Shown: piece after piece, positions 52,296 through 63,047 of the stretch
Numbering within the stretch: position 1 is the stretch's first letter
How the letters are laid out: each line of letters opens with the position of its first letter
NCBI RefSeq assembly: GCF_947179515.1
Contig: NC_067472.1
Coordinates: forward strand, 175,872,578-175,936,577
DNA from: Apodemus sylvaticus
Lineage: Eukaryota > Chordata > Mammalia > Rodentia > Muridae
Length of the DNA: 64,000 nucleotides
Direction: 5' to 3'
Translations under genes and position numbers: made by a program
The notes under the pieces: model-generated
What the model was told of the DNA's origin: nothing
Database searches by the model: none
What the model saw: the letters and a program-made list of their open reading frames with translations, nothing else

Positions 52296-53128
52296 CTCCA
52301 ATAGATATTTAAAGAAGTGTTCAGTATCCTTAGACAACAAGGAAATGAAAACTAAAACCGATTTGATACTTAGAGTAGATGTTTAAGAAGGGCAAAACCA
52401 AAGTTACTTTAGTGATAAATCCTAGTCTTATTTTCACCACCAATGTAAAAATGAGCTCTGTATATAATAGTGTCTGTGTTTAAGAAAGAAAATACAAGAG
52501 TATGGTGTCTTCCAAACTGCACATAGATGTCCCACCATGAACCTCGGAGTGTTGGCGAAGCTGGGAGGAGGGCAGACAAAGGTGAGACCCTCCCTAGTGC
52601 GTGATGAAGCCCGGAGGTTCACTGCCCAAACAACTAAACATGCCTGCTCTGAGAGCCCATCTCCCCCAATCGGAGTGTCTGTTATCAAGAAATCAGCTAC
52701 TGCTGGAGAAGGGGTGTGGAGGAGGGACCCTTATTCATGCTGGCGGGGGTGTAACCTGGTTCAGCCACCGTGGGGATCAGTACAGAAATTCCTCAACAAA
52801 CGAACTGTAGAAGTTCAGTGATCCAGCTAAACCCTCCATGCACACTCCTGGAGGACTCTGAAGTCAGCACCCCACCCAGACATTTCCACGGCCATGTTTT
52901 ACAGCCGCATTGTTCACAATGGTCAGGAAGTAGAGCCAGTCTGGATGCCTACCAGCAGATGGATGGATAAAAAATTGTGGTACTCAAAGACACAAAGGGA
53001 ATTCAACGAGACTGTAAAGAATGAAATGATGAAATCTGTGGGAAAATGGAAGGAGGAGGTCAAAACAGTGTGCAGATTAGATAGATTTATGATAATAAAC
53101 ATTGTGTTTTTCTCTCCGATGTAGTACA

Positions 53129-53162
53129 TGTGTGTGTGTGTGTGTGCGTGCGTGCATGCATG

Positions 53163-53194
<32 letters not shown>
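53129..53194 (+). repeat. (TG)n/(TGCA)n microsatellite inside L1 3' UTR
   Basis: TG units, a GCGTGCGTGCATGCATGC centre, then TG units again. Confidence 0.95.
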
Positions 53195-53195
<1 letters not shown>

Positions 53196-53472
53196 GTTTT
53201 GAAGGTATAAATGTGCTATTAACAGGAGAGAAAGAGATAGCTCTAAGAAGTGGGGGGAAGAGAGGCAGATAGATGACTTGTGGTATGAAAGCGGAGGGTG
53301 GGAATGATTTGGAGGGGAAAGGGGACCAGCAAGAGGAGGGCAGTGGGCTGGAGGGGGGGACACAGTGGGGAGACAAGACAAATATTAATGAAGTATAGTG
53401 ACATGTGTCTAAAAAAATGCCAAAGCAAAACCCATTATATTTGTACTTAATTAAAAAAGAATAAAAGATTAA

Positions 53473-53690
53473 ATGGGGTGTCAGAGAGATGGTTCAGTGG
53501 TGCCGAGCAGTTACTGCTCTTGCAGAGGGCCTGGGTCCCATTCCTAGCATCTACATGGTAGCACATCCGTAATCCACTTCCAAAGATCTGGTGCCCCACG
53601 GAAACTAGGCACGAAACATGGCGCACGCGCATATATGAAGACAAAGCACTCATGCACATAAAATAAAATAAATAAAATTTTGAAAAGTTA
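53473..53690 (+). repeat. B3 SINE (sense)
   Basis: GGGGTGTCAGAGAGATGGTTC, TTACTGCTCTTGCAGAGGGCC, TGGGTCCCATTCCTAGCATC and TCATGCACATAAAATAAAATAAA are B3. It sits at the A-tail of the L1. Confidence 0.85.
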
Positions 53691-53904
53691 AGAAGATTTA
53701 GAGGATGCGATCTGCAGTAAGAACAAGACACAGAGACTGGGACAGAGGATAAGAAATTGGGACATGCCCCGCAGTGTGGGTAAGTGCATGCTGGAAGCTG
53801 AATGAAATACCGCATGGTCTAAACGGCTGCTTAGTAGAGAGAAGAAAGGATTGTAAAACACATGTCTATCACTGATGTGCATACCAAGTGGGAAATCTGC
53901 ACAA

Positions 53905-54045
53905 AGGGTGGGCTAAGTCCTGACTCAATGTGAAACCAGCTTACTGAAGGTCTCATGGCTTTGAAATGGTGAGGCTGGGATTTGAACTTAGGAAGTCAAC
54001 CATAGAACCTGAAAGCTCTGCTACTGTGGGGATAACGCTTCTCCC
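53905..54045 (-). repeat. MIR SINE fragment (antisense)
   Basis: TACTGAAGGTCTCATGGC, GGTGAGGCTGGGATTTGAAC, TTAGGAAGTCAACCATAG give the reverse-complement MIR order (aaggtcacacagc...ggcagagctgggattcgaac). Confidence 0.65.
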
Positions 54046-54177
54046 TTCTCTTTCAGAGCTATAGAAGAATTGCCACCAATGGCAAAGATAATCCAGGGAA
54101 TGAAACTGGTGGGGTGGGAAATCTGGAGGGGTTTCTTGTGTCTTCCTTCCTTCCTTTCTTCCTTCCTTCCTTCTATT

Positions 54178-54415
54178 AAAATTTTATTTCTTATTTATGT
54201 GTATGTTTCTGTCTCTCTGTCTCTCTGTCTCTCTGTCTCTGTCTCTCCGTCTCTGTCTCTTTCTTTCTCTCTCTCTCTGTGTGTGTGTGTGTGTATGTGT
54301 GTGCATGTGTGAAGAGAGCACTGGATCCCCTGGAGCAGAGATTACTAGGAATTGCGAGTTGCCGTGCAAGTGCTGGGAACCAAACTCTCTTAACCCAGAG
54401 CTGTTTCTCTAGCTC
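54178..54415 (-). repeat. B3 SINE (antisense) with internal (TCTG)n/(TG)n microsatellite
   Basis: A (CTTC)n run at 54141-54172 precedes it. AAAATTTTATTTCTTATTTATG starts the reversed tail. The microsatellite (CTCTGTCTCT units, then TG) fills 54208-54310. GAGCACTGGATCCCCTGGAGC, GTGCTGGGAACCAAACTC and TTAACCCAGAGCTGTTTCTC, TAGCT complete the reversed B3. Confidence 0.8.
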
Positions 54416-54419
54416 TCTT

Positions 54420-54540
54420 CTTTCTTTTCAGACATGGTTCCTCTTTATAACCAAACTGATTTCAGACTCACTAATTGCTCAAACTGAGGCTACATCCTGC
54501 TTCAACCTCCAGAGTTCTGGGATTACAGGTGCACGGATTT
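54420..54540 (-). repeat. B1-type SINE, degenerate (antisense)
   Basis: CAGACATGGTTCCTCTTTATAAC, TTTCAGACTCACTAATTGC, CATCCTGCTTCAACCTCC, AGAGTTCTGGGATTACAGG, TGCACGG follow the reversed B1 order. Confidence 0.7.
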
Positions 54541-55044
54541 ACTCAATTCAGTAGCAGAGCTGCATGAGTAGAAAGTCCTGGTTTGGACCTGGGATAACTA
54601 TCTTCTCTGTTACTGACAGGTCGCATCCCTTCCCCAGATAGGCGGCGGCCTCTTGGAATGATCTGAGGAGAGAGACACGTTGTTTCTTTTGAAGCCCAGA
54701 AGGCTGTCTTTTCTCCTCCTGGGAGCTAGAGTGGTCCTTGGGGATCACCAGTGCCGATGGGGTGAAGGCAGGGATGTCAGAGCCCTGACTCACCCCTAGG
54801 ACTGTGAAGACAACTTAGGTACTGTAAGTGTATCTGCCCAAGGGGGCATCTATTCATGAGTTGCAAGATAAGTCCCAGAGTCCCTGTTGCATAAACGGAC
54901 AAGTGGGAAGGAGAGAAAGCCACAGTTGTTGGGAGTTTTGGGGGAAGAAATGTGGCAGCCTCAGTCTTCTAGTGACCCATCTAGGCTCTTCTACTGACTG
55001 ATGCCCAGCAAATAAACAGCTTTAACCGTGCAAATGCTCACACC
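54541..55044. other. single-copy non-coding sequence
   Basis: No confident family. 54565-54640 has a faint MIR-like pattern (GGTTTGGACCTGGGATA...) that I do not call. Confidence 0.35.
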
Positions 55045-55165
55045 AACACTTTTTGCTTTGTTCTTTTGAGAGTTGTTTTCATAGTTCAGGCTGGCCCCAC
55101 ATGTGTTATCCTCCTGTGTCAGCCTCCACAGTACTGGGATGACAGGTGTAGTGTGTAGTGTCATC
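55045..55165 (-). repeat. B1-type SINE, degenerate (antisense)
   Basis: TTTTGAGAGTTGTTTTCATAG, TTCAGGCTGGCCCCACATG, CCTCCTGTGTCAGCCTCC, ACAGTACTGGGATGACAGG follow the reversed 7SL-type SINE. Confidence 0.7.
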
Positions 55166-55577
55166 TCTCACCACTCCAGTGCTTTTAAAGGAATAAAGTG
55201 ATTGGGAGTCATTTAAAGGATTCCAGAATAAGAGATCATTAAATAAGCCCTAGGCCTCTTCTTAATAGAGTGTTACATAGCCCTAAAAGTCATACTTTGT
55301 AAGAGTTTGATACTTAGGGAAATGTCTGGTGTTACGAACTCAGAGAACAGAAGCAAGATGCAGAGTAGCCATAGAAAATGATTCAGAGTACGTGGTAAAA
55401 GCTCTGCAGGAGAAAATGCATGGAGAGAAGACACAGATGCTCTAGGGTGAGATGGAGTTCCTGGTCTTCTGGTTCTTAATCAACCATTGCTTTATCTTAG
55501 AGAAGATGACCACTCATCATTTGAAGTTGCAACTAATTTCTAGCGGCATCAACCCATTTTAAGTAGAGCTGTATGAA
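55166..55577. other. single-copy non-coding sequence
   Basis: No recognised repeat or exon. Confidence 0.35.
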
Positions 55578-55647
55578 TTCATCCATCCATCCATCCATCC
55601 ATCCATCCATCCATCCATCTATCCATCCATCCATCTGTCCATCCATT
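55578..55647 (+). repeat. (ATCC)n microsatellite
   Basis: About 17 ATCC units with CTAT and CTGT interruptions. It is the same motif and orientation as the large array at 9460-10062. Confidence 0.95.
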
Positions 55648-55774
55648 TGAGAATGGAAACACTGTTCTTGTCATTTTTGTTTCCAGCAATAAACTTTACA
55701 CCATTTCCCAAGAAATAGTGTAAAATCAAGGCTGATACCCAGCACCTAGTAAGTGTCATCTCTGTGTTAAGTTA

Positions 55775-55910
55775 TGATTTTTGTTCACTCTTTGATTCTT
55801 TCCATAAACATTTCCTAATGTCCTGTAGTGTGCCAGGGTCTGGGCCAGATATGGGGTATAGAGACCAGCCAAGCTTGGAGTTTGATCTTGTCAAAGCTCT
55901 ACTGATCCTT
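55775..55910 (+). repeat. L2 LINE 3'-end fragment (sense)
   Basis: CCATAAACATTTCCTAATGTC, TGTAGTGTGCCAGGGTCTGG and GGGGTATAGAGACCAG match the order of the L2-type 3' sequence (caacaaatatttattgagc...actatgtgccaggcactg...ggggatacag). Very old. Confidence 0.55.
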
Positions 55911-56552
55911 TGATCCTCCCAGGTGCCTTCCTGGAGACTCCATGGGGACTCCGCAGTGCTTACTGAAATGCATGAACCTTGGGAGCATATACAGATACAG
56001 CCTAGTGGAGACTAGCCAGAGATTTAAACACATACTTCTGAGCCTCTGGCTTGTCTCCACACCATGCCATGTAATTCAACTCAGTCTGGTGCCATCGACA
56101 GGTGCCTTGCTCTCAGCACATGCCCGACTATCTTCACTCAAGTCTTAGACTGGTCAGCCCTTCTGTGGAATTGGGATTTTCATGAGTCTTCCCTGGCCTC
56201 TGGTGTACTATTGACCAGAGCTGGAGGGGTCTGTTCTTCAAGGGCCCGGGGGAAGGCAGAGGCCCTGAATGTGACATGGTTGTTTCTACGTGCATTCTAG
56301 TAGCTTCTTAGCAAGGCAATGTTGGGTGAATGGTGACTAAAGTCTGCATTTACCCAGGTGACCCTGGAGACCACTCTCAGTGTCTCTGCTCATTCACGTA
56401 GCTCAGGCTGTCTGTGTGAGTCGAAGGACAGCCACCAAGTTCTGGAAACACGCCTTCTCAATATTCGATCACTGTGGTTTCTAGTAAGAAACTTTACTCA
56501 TTTTTCCCAAGTTGAAAAAAAGAAAAAAAAATCAAGGTAAAAAGCTGAATGT
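55911..56552. other. single-copy non-coding sequence
   Basis: No recognised family; a short A-rich run at 56513-56530. Confidence 0.4.
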
Positions 56553-56660
56553 GAGTGAAACAAGGTTTTGATCCCAGGATTTGGCAAGGTGAGGCAGGAG
56601 GATTGCAGATTTGAGAACATCCTAGGCTACAAAGGGAGGCCCTGTCTGCAAAGGAAAATA
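56553..56660 (+). repeat. PB1/B1-type SINE (sense)
   Basis: AAACAAGGTTTTGATCCCAGG, GGTGAGGCAGGAGGATTGC, AGATTTGAGAACATCCTAGG and CTACAAAGGGAGGCCCTGTC follow an old 7SL-derived SINE. Confidence 0.7.
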
Positions 56661-57426
56661 ATCATGGGTGGCAAGTGGAAATTTAGAAATGCAGGTGCGG
56701 AGTGGTTGCTGTGGGCTTCACGCTGAGTGTGGGGGTCGAGGACCGTTGGGAGTCATCCACACCTTAGCAAAAGCGATGTGTGTATGAGTCCCTACCAGCG
56801 ATGCCCGGCAGAACTCTATCCTTTCCTCCAGCTGACAAGGCTCACCAGACACTCTAGAGCTGACGACGGGCTATTCAAGTCACAGGTCCTCTGCAGGGCA
56901 CATTCTAACTTGGAAGTACACAAACTTTAGGTGTGAGGAAGATAACTCAGGTTGAACCTGGCTGGGCAGTATAGATCACCTGTTTAATCTCAAAAAATGT
57001 CCAGAGAGTTGTGATGGACTAATTTGGCAGGGTCTGCTTGGTCTGGGGTTTTGCACTTCTGACTCAAAAGTTGGCATAGACATTGCCTACAACTCCAGAG
57101 CCGGTCAGGCGTGGCCTATCTTTGTATAACGTGGCAAGGTTTTGTCACCTTCAACGTTCAAATTCACGCACTTGGGTGACGAGAAGCAAACATCGTAATG
57201 ATTGGAGTGTTTTCTGTGTTCGTAGTTTTTCCAGGAGCTCCGATACTCCTAGATGCTCCAGAGATGCAATTGGAATGGTCCAGGCTGCAGCCTCACACAG
57301 AGGTGGGCAGGGGGGACCATGATTGAATTTGTGTTATTACTTAAGTCTCTCTGTGGGATTTTTTTCTCCTTTTTTAAAGGGAATTAAGGGATCTTTTTTA
57401 AGCCTATGACGAAAAAACATAAAGGA
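56661..57426. other. single-copy non-coding sequence
   Basis: No recognised family. 57080-57250 has several CpGs (GCCGGTCAGGCGTGGCC, CAACGTTC, CACGCAC), but no exon call is possible. Confidence 0.4.
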
Positions 57427-57555
57427 AGCTGGACACAGTGGCATGCCTTTCATCCTGGAACTCAGGAGGCAGAAGCGGAGAGACCTCTGTGAGTTTGAGG
57501 CCATCTGGTTTAAATGGTGGTTTAAATCGTGAGTTCCAGGTCAGCCAGGAGCTGG
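57427..57555 (+). repeat. B1 SINE (sense)
   Basis: GGACACAGTGGCATGCCTTTC, ATCCTGGAACTCAGGAGGCAG, CTCTGTGAGTTTGAGGCC, CGTGAGTTCCAGGTCAGCC. A TGGTTTAAA duplication replaces part of the middle; the A-tail is lost to the LTR fragment. Confidence 0.82.
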
Positions 57556-57559
57556 CTTA

Positions 57560-57860
57560 ACTTAAGGAGGTCAAGATTTATTTTGGCTCATGACTTCAGT
57601 ACATTAAGATGGGGAAGGCCTGGTGGGGTCCATGGCTATGGGGGTGTGTAAAGAGGCACGTCATCGTGGTCATTCTACAGAATGCAACCTGAACAGAAGA
57701 ACCAGGACTGGTATAATCTCCAGAGCTCCCTGGCTCTAGTGCCTACTGCTGCCAGCTGGTCCCCAACCCCCAAGAGCTACATAATCTCCCAAAAGAACAA
57801 GGCTATCCAGTGTCCAAGGGCTTAAAACATAACCCTGTTTCAGATTCAAGCCATAACCCT
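57560..57860 (-). mobile_element. possible MaLR-like LTR relic (antisense)
   Basis: AGATTTATTTTGGCTCATGAC, TTCAGTACATTAAGATGG and GGTCCATGGCTATGGGGG resemble the reversed start of a rodent/mammalian LTR (tttattttggctcacggtttcagagg...tcatggt). The later part is unclear. Confidence 0.45.
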
Positions 57861-57884
57861 GTAGCCTTTGAATAACTTTCTTTA

Positions 57885-57985
57885 TGGAGAAGGTCTCCCT
57901 ATATAGCCTCGGATATCCCAGAACCCAATAGGTAGGCCAGGTTGGACTCCAACTTCCAGAGATCCTCCTACCTTTGCCTCCTCAG
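57885..57985 (-). repeat. B1 SINE (antisense), truncated by L1
   Basis: GAGAAGGTCTCCCTATATAGCC, TCGGATATCCCAGAACCC, AATAGGTAGGCCAGGTTGG, ACTCCAACTTCCAGAGATCC, TCCTACCTTTGCCTCCTCAG. The rest of the B1 is missing where the L1 begins. Confidence 0.8.
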
Positions 57986-57995
57986 ATTTTTCTTC

Positions 57996-58376
57996 TTATT
58001 TATTTATTATTCTTTTTTCCCAATGGATATTTTCTTTATTTACATTTCAAATGTTATCCCCTTTCTTGGTTTCCCCCTCCAGGAAACCCCCTCTCCCATT
58101 CTCCCCCCAACCCCTGCTTCTTTGAGGTGTTCCTCTATCCACCCGACTGCCACCTCCCCACCCTTGATTCCCCTACCCTGGGGCATCTATTGAGCCTTCA
58201 TAGGATTAAGGGCCTCTCCTCCCATTGATTCCTGACGAGGCCATCCTCTGCTACATATGCAGCTGGAGCCATGTGTACTCCTTGGTTGATGGCTTAGTCC
58301 CTCGGAGCTCTGGGGGCTCTCGTTGGGTGATTCTGTTGTTCGCTCTGTGAGGTTGCAAACCCCTTCAGCTCCTTCA
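57996..58376 (-). mobile_element. L1 LINE 3' end (antisense), 5' truncated
   Basis: TTTTTTCCCAATGGATATTTTC, TTTATTTACATTTCAAATG, TTATCCCCTTTCTTGG, GGGGCATCTATTGAGCCTTC, CCATCCTCTGCTACATATGC, AACCCCTTCAGCTCCTTCAG are the reversed 3' UTR of a murine L1. It is the same family as the 44490 insertion. Confidence 0.93.
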
Positions 58377-58447
58377 GTTCGGGCAGATATCTTGCTGTGC
58401 TGACTTTTTCCTTCTCATTAAAGCTGGAAAAGAGGTTAACTTTCCTC

Positions 58448-58560
58448 TATGCTCTCTCATTTTTCTTCTTTTCCTCCTCTTCTTCCTCTCTCCCATTTCT
58501 CCCTTTCCTTCTCCTCCCTCTCTTCCTCCCCACTCCTCTTCCCTGTGTTCCCCTTTTCCA
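58448..58560 (+). repeat. polypyrimidine tract
   Basis: CTTCTTTTCCTCCTCTTCTTCC and CTCTCCC units give about 110 bp of nearly pure pyrimidine. Triplex-prone in principle. Confidence 0.88.
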
Positions 58561-60398
58561 GAACCTAAGGGACAGCTGCACGTTTAGCCTTTTAAAAGCT
58601 TGCTTGATAAAATACTAGAAGGAGTGACGTTTTCCTTGGAATAACTGTTCATGGCAGGAAAACCAAGCTGGGCAAAGTCTTAACAGAGGGTCACCTTCTG
58701 CCGTCAAGGGTTCATGCTGAATCCTAAGCTCGAGGGAGCCTTTGAAAGGGTTGTCTTCTCATATCGTGGGGCCCACCAGAGAGAGCTGCACCTCAGCCTT
58801 TCAGGGGTGCGCTGGAATATAAGAGGCTCAGCAGCAAAGAGCTCTTCATCAGTGCAAGGATACTTCAGGGTCGAAGCCCAGGTCCTCCAAGAGGAGCAGA
58901 GTCCAGGCGGAAGAGGCCACCTCTGGGCCAGCTGAGACAGAGAAGTAGAGACTGTACAAAGTCTGTGGGTATATAGAACAATTCCCTACCTGATCCACCG
59001 GACCAGCATCGATTTCTATTCTGTCTATGCCATTTCTCCATGAAGGTGGCTACCCTCTTTTGAAAGACCCCATTGCTGAGTGATCAGAGGGGGTGTTGAA
59101 GATGGCTGGAGTCTGTCTATTTGCAGATGAGAACATTGAGTGGGGGAACGTGTCCCAGAAGTGTCTTGATCCATCTTGGCGATTTGCCCTCTTGGTCACC
59201 AGAAATGACTTTCTCAATGACTAGACTAGGAGGGAGAGTTGTAAGGAAAATTAAGGGTGAAGAAGAGAAATGTACAGACAAAAGCGAAAGGATGGCTGTT
59301 GTGTCAGGAGCTCCAAAAAGCTGTTAGTTCAGATGCGTGACCCACCATCTCTTGTGAGGATATTTAGAACGACAGAAGTCAGAGGAAATGGTCCTTTTCG
59401 AAGAGGGTGGATTATTTGAATAAGGTGTTTACATGTAGGTTATCAAGAAGTAATCTACTGCTACTGGGAATGAACCTGGGAGCAGCATATTGTGAGGTAA
59501 CAGAATTCAAAAAGGGGTTCCTATGTGGGGGATTGATGGGACCTGCTTTGGCGGGAAGTATTTAAGGATCAGTTTTCCATCACCATAAATACCAGGCCTC
59601 TGCTTACTGCCTCCCTCCAGTCTAGCCTTTATCCCTTCTGCATAACAGAAGCCCAGTGAGTCTCCCCTGGCTCTCTACCTTGACAGGAACGAGGTGACAA
59701 GCGCTGCAACGCCGACAGGGGGCGCCGGAGAGCCCTGGCCTGAGCTCTTCTGGTCTAAGCTGTGGGTCTCCGGTTCTCAGGTAGTGGGAAGTCGCTGTCC
59801 AGCGGATCCAGACTCACCAGGTTTCTTAGAAGTTCCACGGACCCCAAGGGACCCCACATGAGGTTCTACTGGCTTTCTAGAGAGCGGGGAGTGGTCCTTC
59901 CCGGATGTGTATGCTTCAAAGGCCACAGAGGGATGTCGGGGCCACTGGAAGGGGCATCCCAGTTCAGTTTGGGTAGGCGCCTCCAGAGACCCAAGGATAA
60001 GGTCAGAACGCAGTTAGTTCCCTGTCTCCACAAGGCCAAGGAGTGCTGACCGGCAGGGTTAACAGGAGACTGCCACCCTCATTCTATCCCGAGAAAGGGC
60101 CTTTTCTCGGGAGTGCATATGGGCCACTTCCTTTCGACCTGCTTGCTGCTTTGTCCAAACTGTCACTTATGAAGAATCACTTGACTTACAGTCTCAGGTT
60201 CAAAAGACCGCAGAATATAATCAGTTGATCCACGAAGAACTGAAATAAAGAACACCAGCTCCACTCCCAAAGAGATAGTGCTATCCTTGATAATCCCTAC
60301 ATAATAAAGGAGAGGAAAAAAACAAAACCCCAAGCCTTGTATTTTGTCCAGATAGAATTTTAAACACATCAGATTGGAGAATACAAACTTAATTCCTA

Positions 60399-60401
<3 letters not shown>
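58561..60401. other. single-copy non-coding sequence
   Basis: No repeat family recognised over 1.8 kb. This is unusual for the left part of the window and may mark approach to a gene or regulatory domain. 59690-59745 is GC-rich with CpGs. Confidence 0.4.
59712..59726 (+). promoter_or_regulatory. candidate CTCF-binding motif
   Basis: CCGACAGGGGGCGCC fits the CTCF core consensus (CCASYAGGGGGCGC) with one or two mismatches in the first half and a perfect AGGGGGCGCC. It is not in a repeat, unlike the CTCF-like words in the B2/B3 elements. Occupancy not testable here. Confidence 0.55.

Positions 60402-60433
<32 letters not shown>
60402..60433 (+). repeat. poly(T) tract, 32 bp
   Basis: Pure T run followed by GATATATACTGGG. 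It could be the reversed A-tail of an unrecognised retroposon; no body identified. Confidence 0.9.
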
Positions 60434-60434
<1 letters not shown>

Positions 60435-60984
60435 ATATATACTGGGTTCACATACCCTTTAGGCCTAAAGAGTCTCAAAGAACCAGCTTGCCACAGGTTC
60501 GGTTCCAGGTTCTCCTAGGCAGAAGGGAGGGGTGTAGAGATGTAAGATGGGGAGAGGGAGGGCAGGAGAGAAAGACAAAGATACTGATTTTCTCCAGAGG
60601 TGGATTTGAGAATCCCGGCAGCAAGTTCCAGGCCAGCGCCCACTGCCTGTAGCTTCTTCAGTCTGGTGCAGCTACCCAACCAAGCCGGATGCTGGTAGCT
60701 CCTCCCAAGTTTCTGAGCCTGGTCCTGGCTCTAGAACTGCTGCTTGCGTCTGCGGGTGGACCCTTCCGCTGAAGCTGAAGGGGTGGTGGGCAGCTGGAGA
60801 GAGCTTTCTCTGTATCTTTGTGTTTGAGGTATGGAGTTTAGAACCCTCTAGTCATCTTGAGGGGGAACTTAGTTCAGACAAGTTGGAACCTGTATTACCT
60901 GAATCAGTGCTTAAGTGTCTCAGTGGCTGGGCGTTTTGTATAATCAATCTCTCTTCATCCCTTCTTAACCGTGCACAGCACAGG

Positions 60985-60986
<2 letters not shown>
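60434..60986. other. single-copy non-coding sequence
   Basis: No recognised repeat. GC content is higher at 60600-60790. Confidence 0.4.

Positions 60987-61029
<43 letters not shown>
60987..61029 (+). repeat. (CT)n microsatellite
   Basis: Pure CT tract of about 21 units. Confidence 0.97.
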
Positions 61030-61032
<3 letters not shown>

Positions 61033-61162
61033 CAGCCCATCTCCTTTATTTGTCAACTCTGTAGGACCTTGTCTTCCTATCAGCACACCCAATGCCACAC
61101 ACATGTCAACCTTTCTTTAAAAGCAAGCTGCTTGTTAGTGTCTTACATACTTCTTTTATTAT

Positions 61163-61166
61163 TATT

Positions 61167-61206
<40 letters not shown>
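61163..61206 (+). repeat. (CT)n microsatellite
   Basis: A second CT tract of about 20 units, 130 bp from the first. Confidence 0.97.
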
Positions 61207-61439
61207 CCCTCTCCATAATGACACCAGGATCATTATATAATCCCATAACAAAGAGGCTTTTGAGGCACCAGCTTTTGTCAACTCTAGGACAGAGAATTCG
61301 TAATTGCATTATTCGACTTCCCCCCATCTTTCCCGGTTTCCTTGCTTCACAGAAGCTCAACCTCGGCATCACTGAAATCCCCACTTTGATACCTCAGCTT
61401 TTATTATTTACCCAAACATTCGCCTGGAGGACCAGCCTG

Positions 61440-62350
61440 GCAAAGTTGCCTTTAAAAAAGTTATTTTGTTTCGTAATTAAGTCTCGGAGCCCACCGCGAT
61501 GATTATTCTGGACCCATAAGGCAGAGAACCTGCATGACGTTTTTCTCGAAGTTTAATTACCGTATGCTAATTTCCTTGCCTACTACGTGATTAATTAAAA
61601 TCATATTTTCATAATCATTTGGCACTAGTATTGTTTTAGAATTATCATGATCTCCTAAATAGTGTCTGTAAATAAAGTCGCCTCTAATGGCAGGCGCGGG
61701 AGGCGAGGCTGAGGACCTCTCGGTGTTTGTATCGCGGCGATTGGCAACATAACGGCCTTATTTACATTAAATACGCCACAAGGTTACAGCGCGGATCAAC
61801 GTCATTTGATCGCTGATGACTCCCTTAAACGCCCGGGCTGTGACTGATTCTTCACGTCCCGCTGTCCACCAAGATTCACCCGGGAGTTTTTTTTTTTCAC
61901 CCCAGAAAAGAAACAGACTTTAAATAGTTTGAGGAGCAGGTAAGAATTACGCGTTTTCCTCTCCCCCTTTCCGCGTCTCTCTCTCTCCTCTCCTCTCTCT
62001 CCGTGGCAATCGCTCTCTGCCTCTCGGCTGGATAAAAAATTCTTTAGTTAAAGGCAGGAATGCAAAGTAGTGACAAGCGAAGGGGCTGATGTATGTCTCC
62101 GTAACGAGTCTGACAATCAGAATGTAGCTCTTGGAGAATAGATAGATTTTAATAAGTGTGTTTACATGAGCTCAAGGTCAGAAGCAAGCTGCGCTATGTT
62201 AAATGGTTTCTTAGTTGCTAGACAGAGAGAAAAAAATGGACGACCACACACCATTCTTTGTAGATTATTATATCAAGGGTTCAGTCTCCGGCTCATCAAA
62301 GCTAAATGCTGAAAGACCTATCTAGTTGCTGTGAATTACGCCAGGGCGAC
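61440..62350. promoter_or_regulatory. candidate conserved non-coding element, CpG-retaining, homeobox-site rich
   Basis: No repeat homology. TAATTA-type cores recur: TCGTAATTAAG, GTTTAATTACCG, ATGCTAATTTCC, GATTAATTAAAATC, ATTAAATACG. CpGs are abundant from 61680 on (GCGCGGGAGGCGAGG, ATCGCGGCGATTGG, AGCGCGGATCAACGTC, AAACGCCCGGG). 61900-62040 has CTCTC low-complexity, then AT-rich TTAATAAGTG sequence. All frames are closed. This is the strongest CNE candidate. Its place beside the CpG island suggests a developmental-gene regulatory domain (inference). Confidence 0.6.
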
Positions 62351-63000
62351 AATGGAGAGCGTTTTTAATGGTACAATGCATTTCACCTACCAGATAGGGG
62401 GAGGCCGAGCAGGGGATGGGATGTCTGCTGGGGTTGGATGATGAGTATCAATGAACGGGGCGATTCTGAAATGAGGTTGATGAAAAGCGAGCCTGCCCTG
62501 CTCGGGCTGGGCGGAGAGCAGTTGGCCGGGCTCTGGCGAGTGGGCGACTGAGGCGCGCGAGCTGGGCGCCCGTCCCCCCTCAGCCCCGGAAAATGATCAA
62601 GTCAATCATGTGGACATGTTTCATTATTCATTGAACACAATCTTTTACAACGCTCGGTTTACGTGCCCGAGTTTGCTCCCGACGCCCGCGTTTAATGTTT
62701 TAAGGTAAGGCAAACAAAGGTGGTGGGGAGGCCGGGGTTGGGGGTGGGGGCGGCGGAGTGGAGGGGCGCGCGGGTGCCAGGTGGTGGTGGCGGCGGCCCT
62801 GATCTCTGGGAGGTGGCAAAGTGAGTTTGGACACTTGGCGTGGTTCTCTCCCCCCTCTTCCCCTCCCCCTCCCCCCCTCCAGGCGAGGCCTGTAACCCGG
62901 TTGCTTCTCACCCCATCGCGATTAAAAAATATGGTCTAATTAAATATCCGTGGTTGTGACGTTGGCGAGAGAAGCTGTCAGCGGGGGTTAAGAGGAAAGG

Positions 63001-63047
63001 GGGGGGGGTGTATGTGGAAGAAGAAGAAGAAAAAAAAAAAAAAAAAA
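63001..63047 (+). repeat. G-run, (GAA)n and poly(A) low-complexity tract in CpG island
   Basis: G10, then AAGAAGAAG and about 19 A. It breaks the island and produces Lys/Phe-rich artefact frames. Confidence 0.9.

Larger units (their letters stand above)
51637..53465 (+). mobile_element. L1/Lx LINE ORF2 end and 3' UTR (sense part of an inverted element)
   Basis: CCAGAGTAACAAAAAGTG, AAAACAGACATGCTGACC, GACCCAGAAATAAACCTAC, AAAGCTTCTGCACAGCAAAAG, AGGAAATGAAAACTAAAACC, CACTCCTGGAGGACTCTG, CAGCCGCATTGTTCACAATG, TGGATGGATAAAAAATTGTGG and AATGAAATGATGAAATCTGTGG follow sense ORF2 to its end. ATGCCAAAGCAAAACCCATTAT and TTAATTAAAAAAGAATAAAAG form the Lx-type 3' end. It continues the antisense segment to the left, giving a 5'-inverted L1 of about 3 kb. 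Old; no intact frame. Confidence 0.85.

Noticed and set aside
50447..53465. Active L1 or intact reverse transcriptase
   Set aside because: The element is inverted, interrupted by microsatellites and full of stops.
62701..62709. Splice donor of a first exon (AAGGTAAGG)
   Set aside because: A good donor word, but no start site, acceptor or transcript evidence; kept only as a note.
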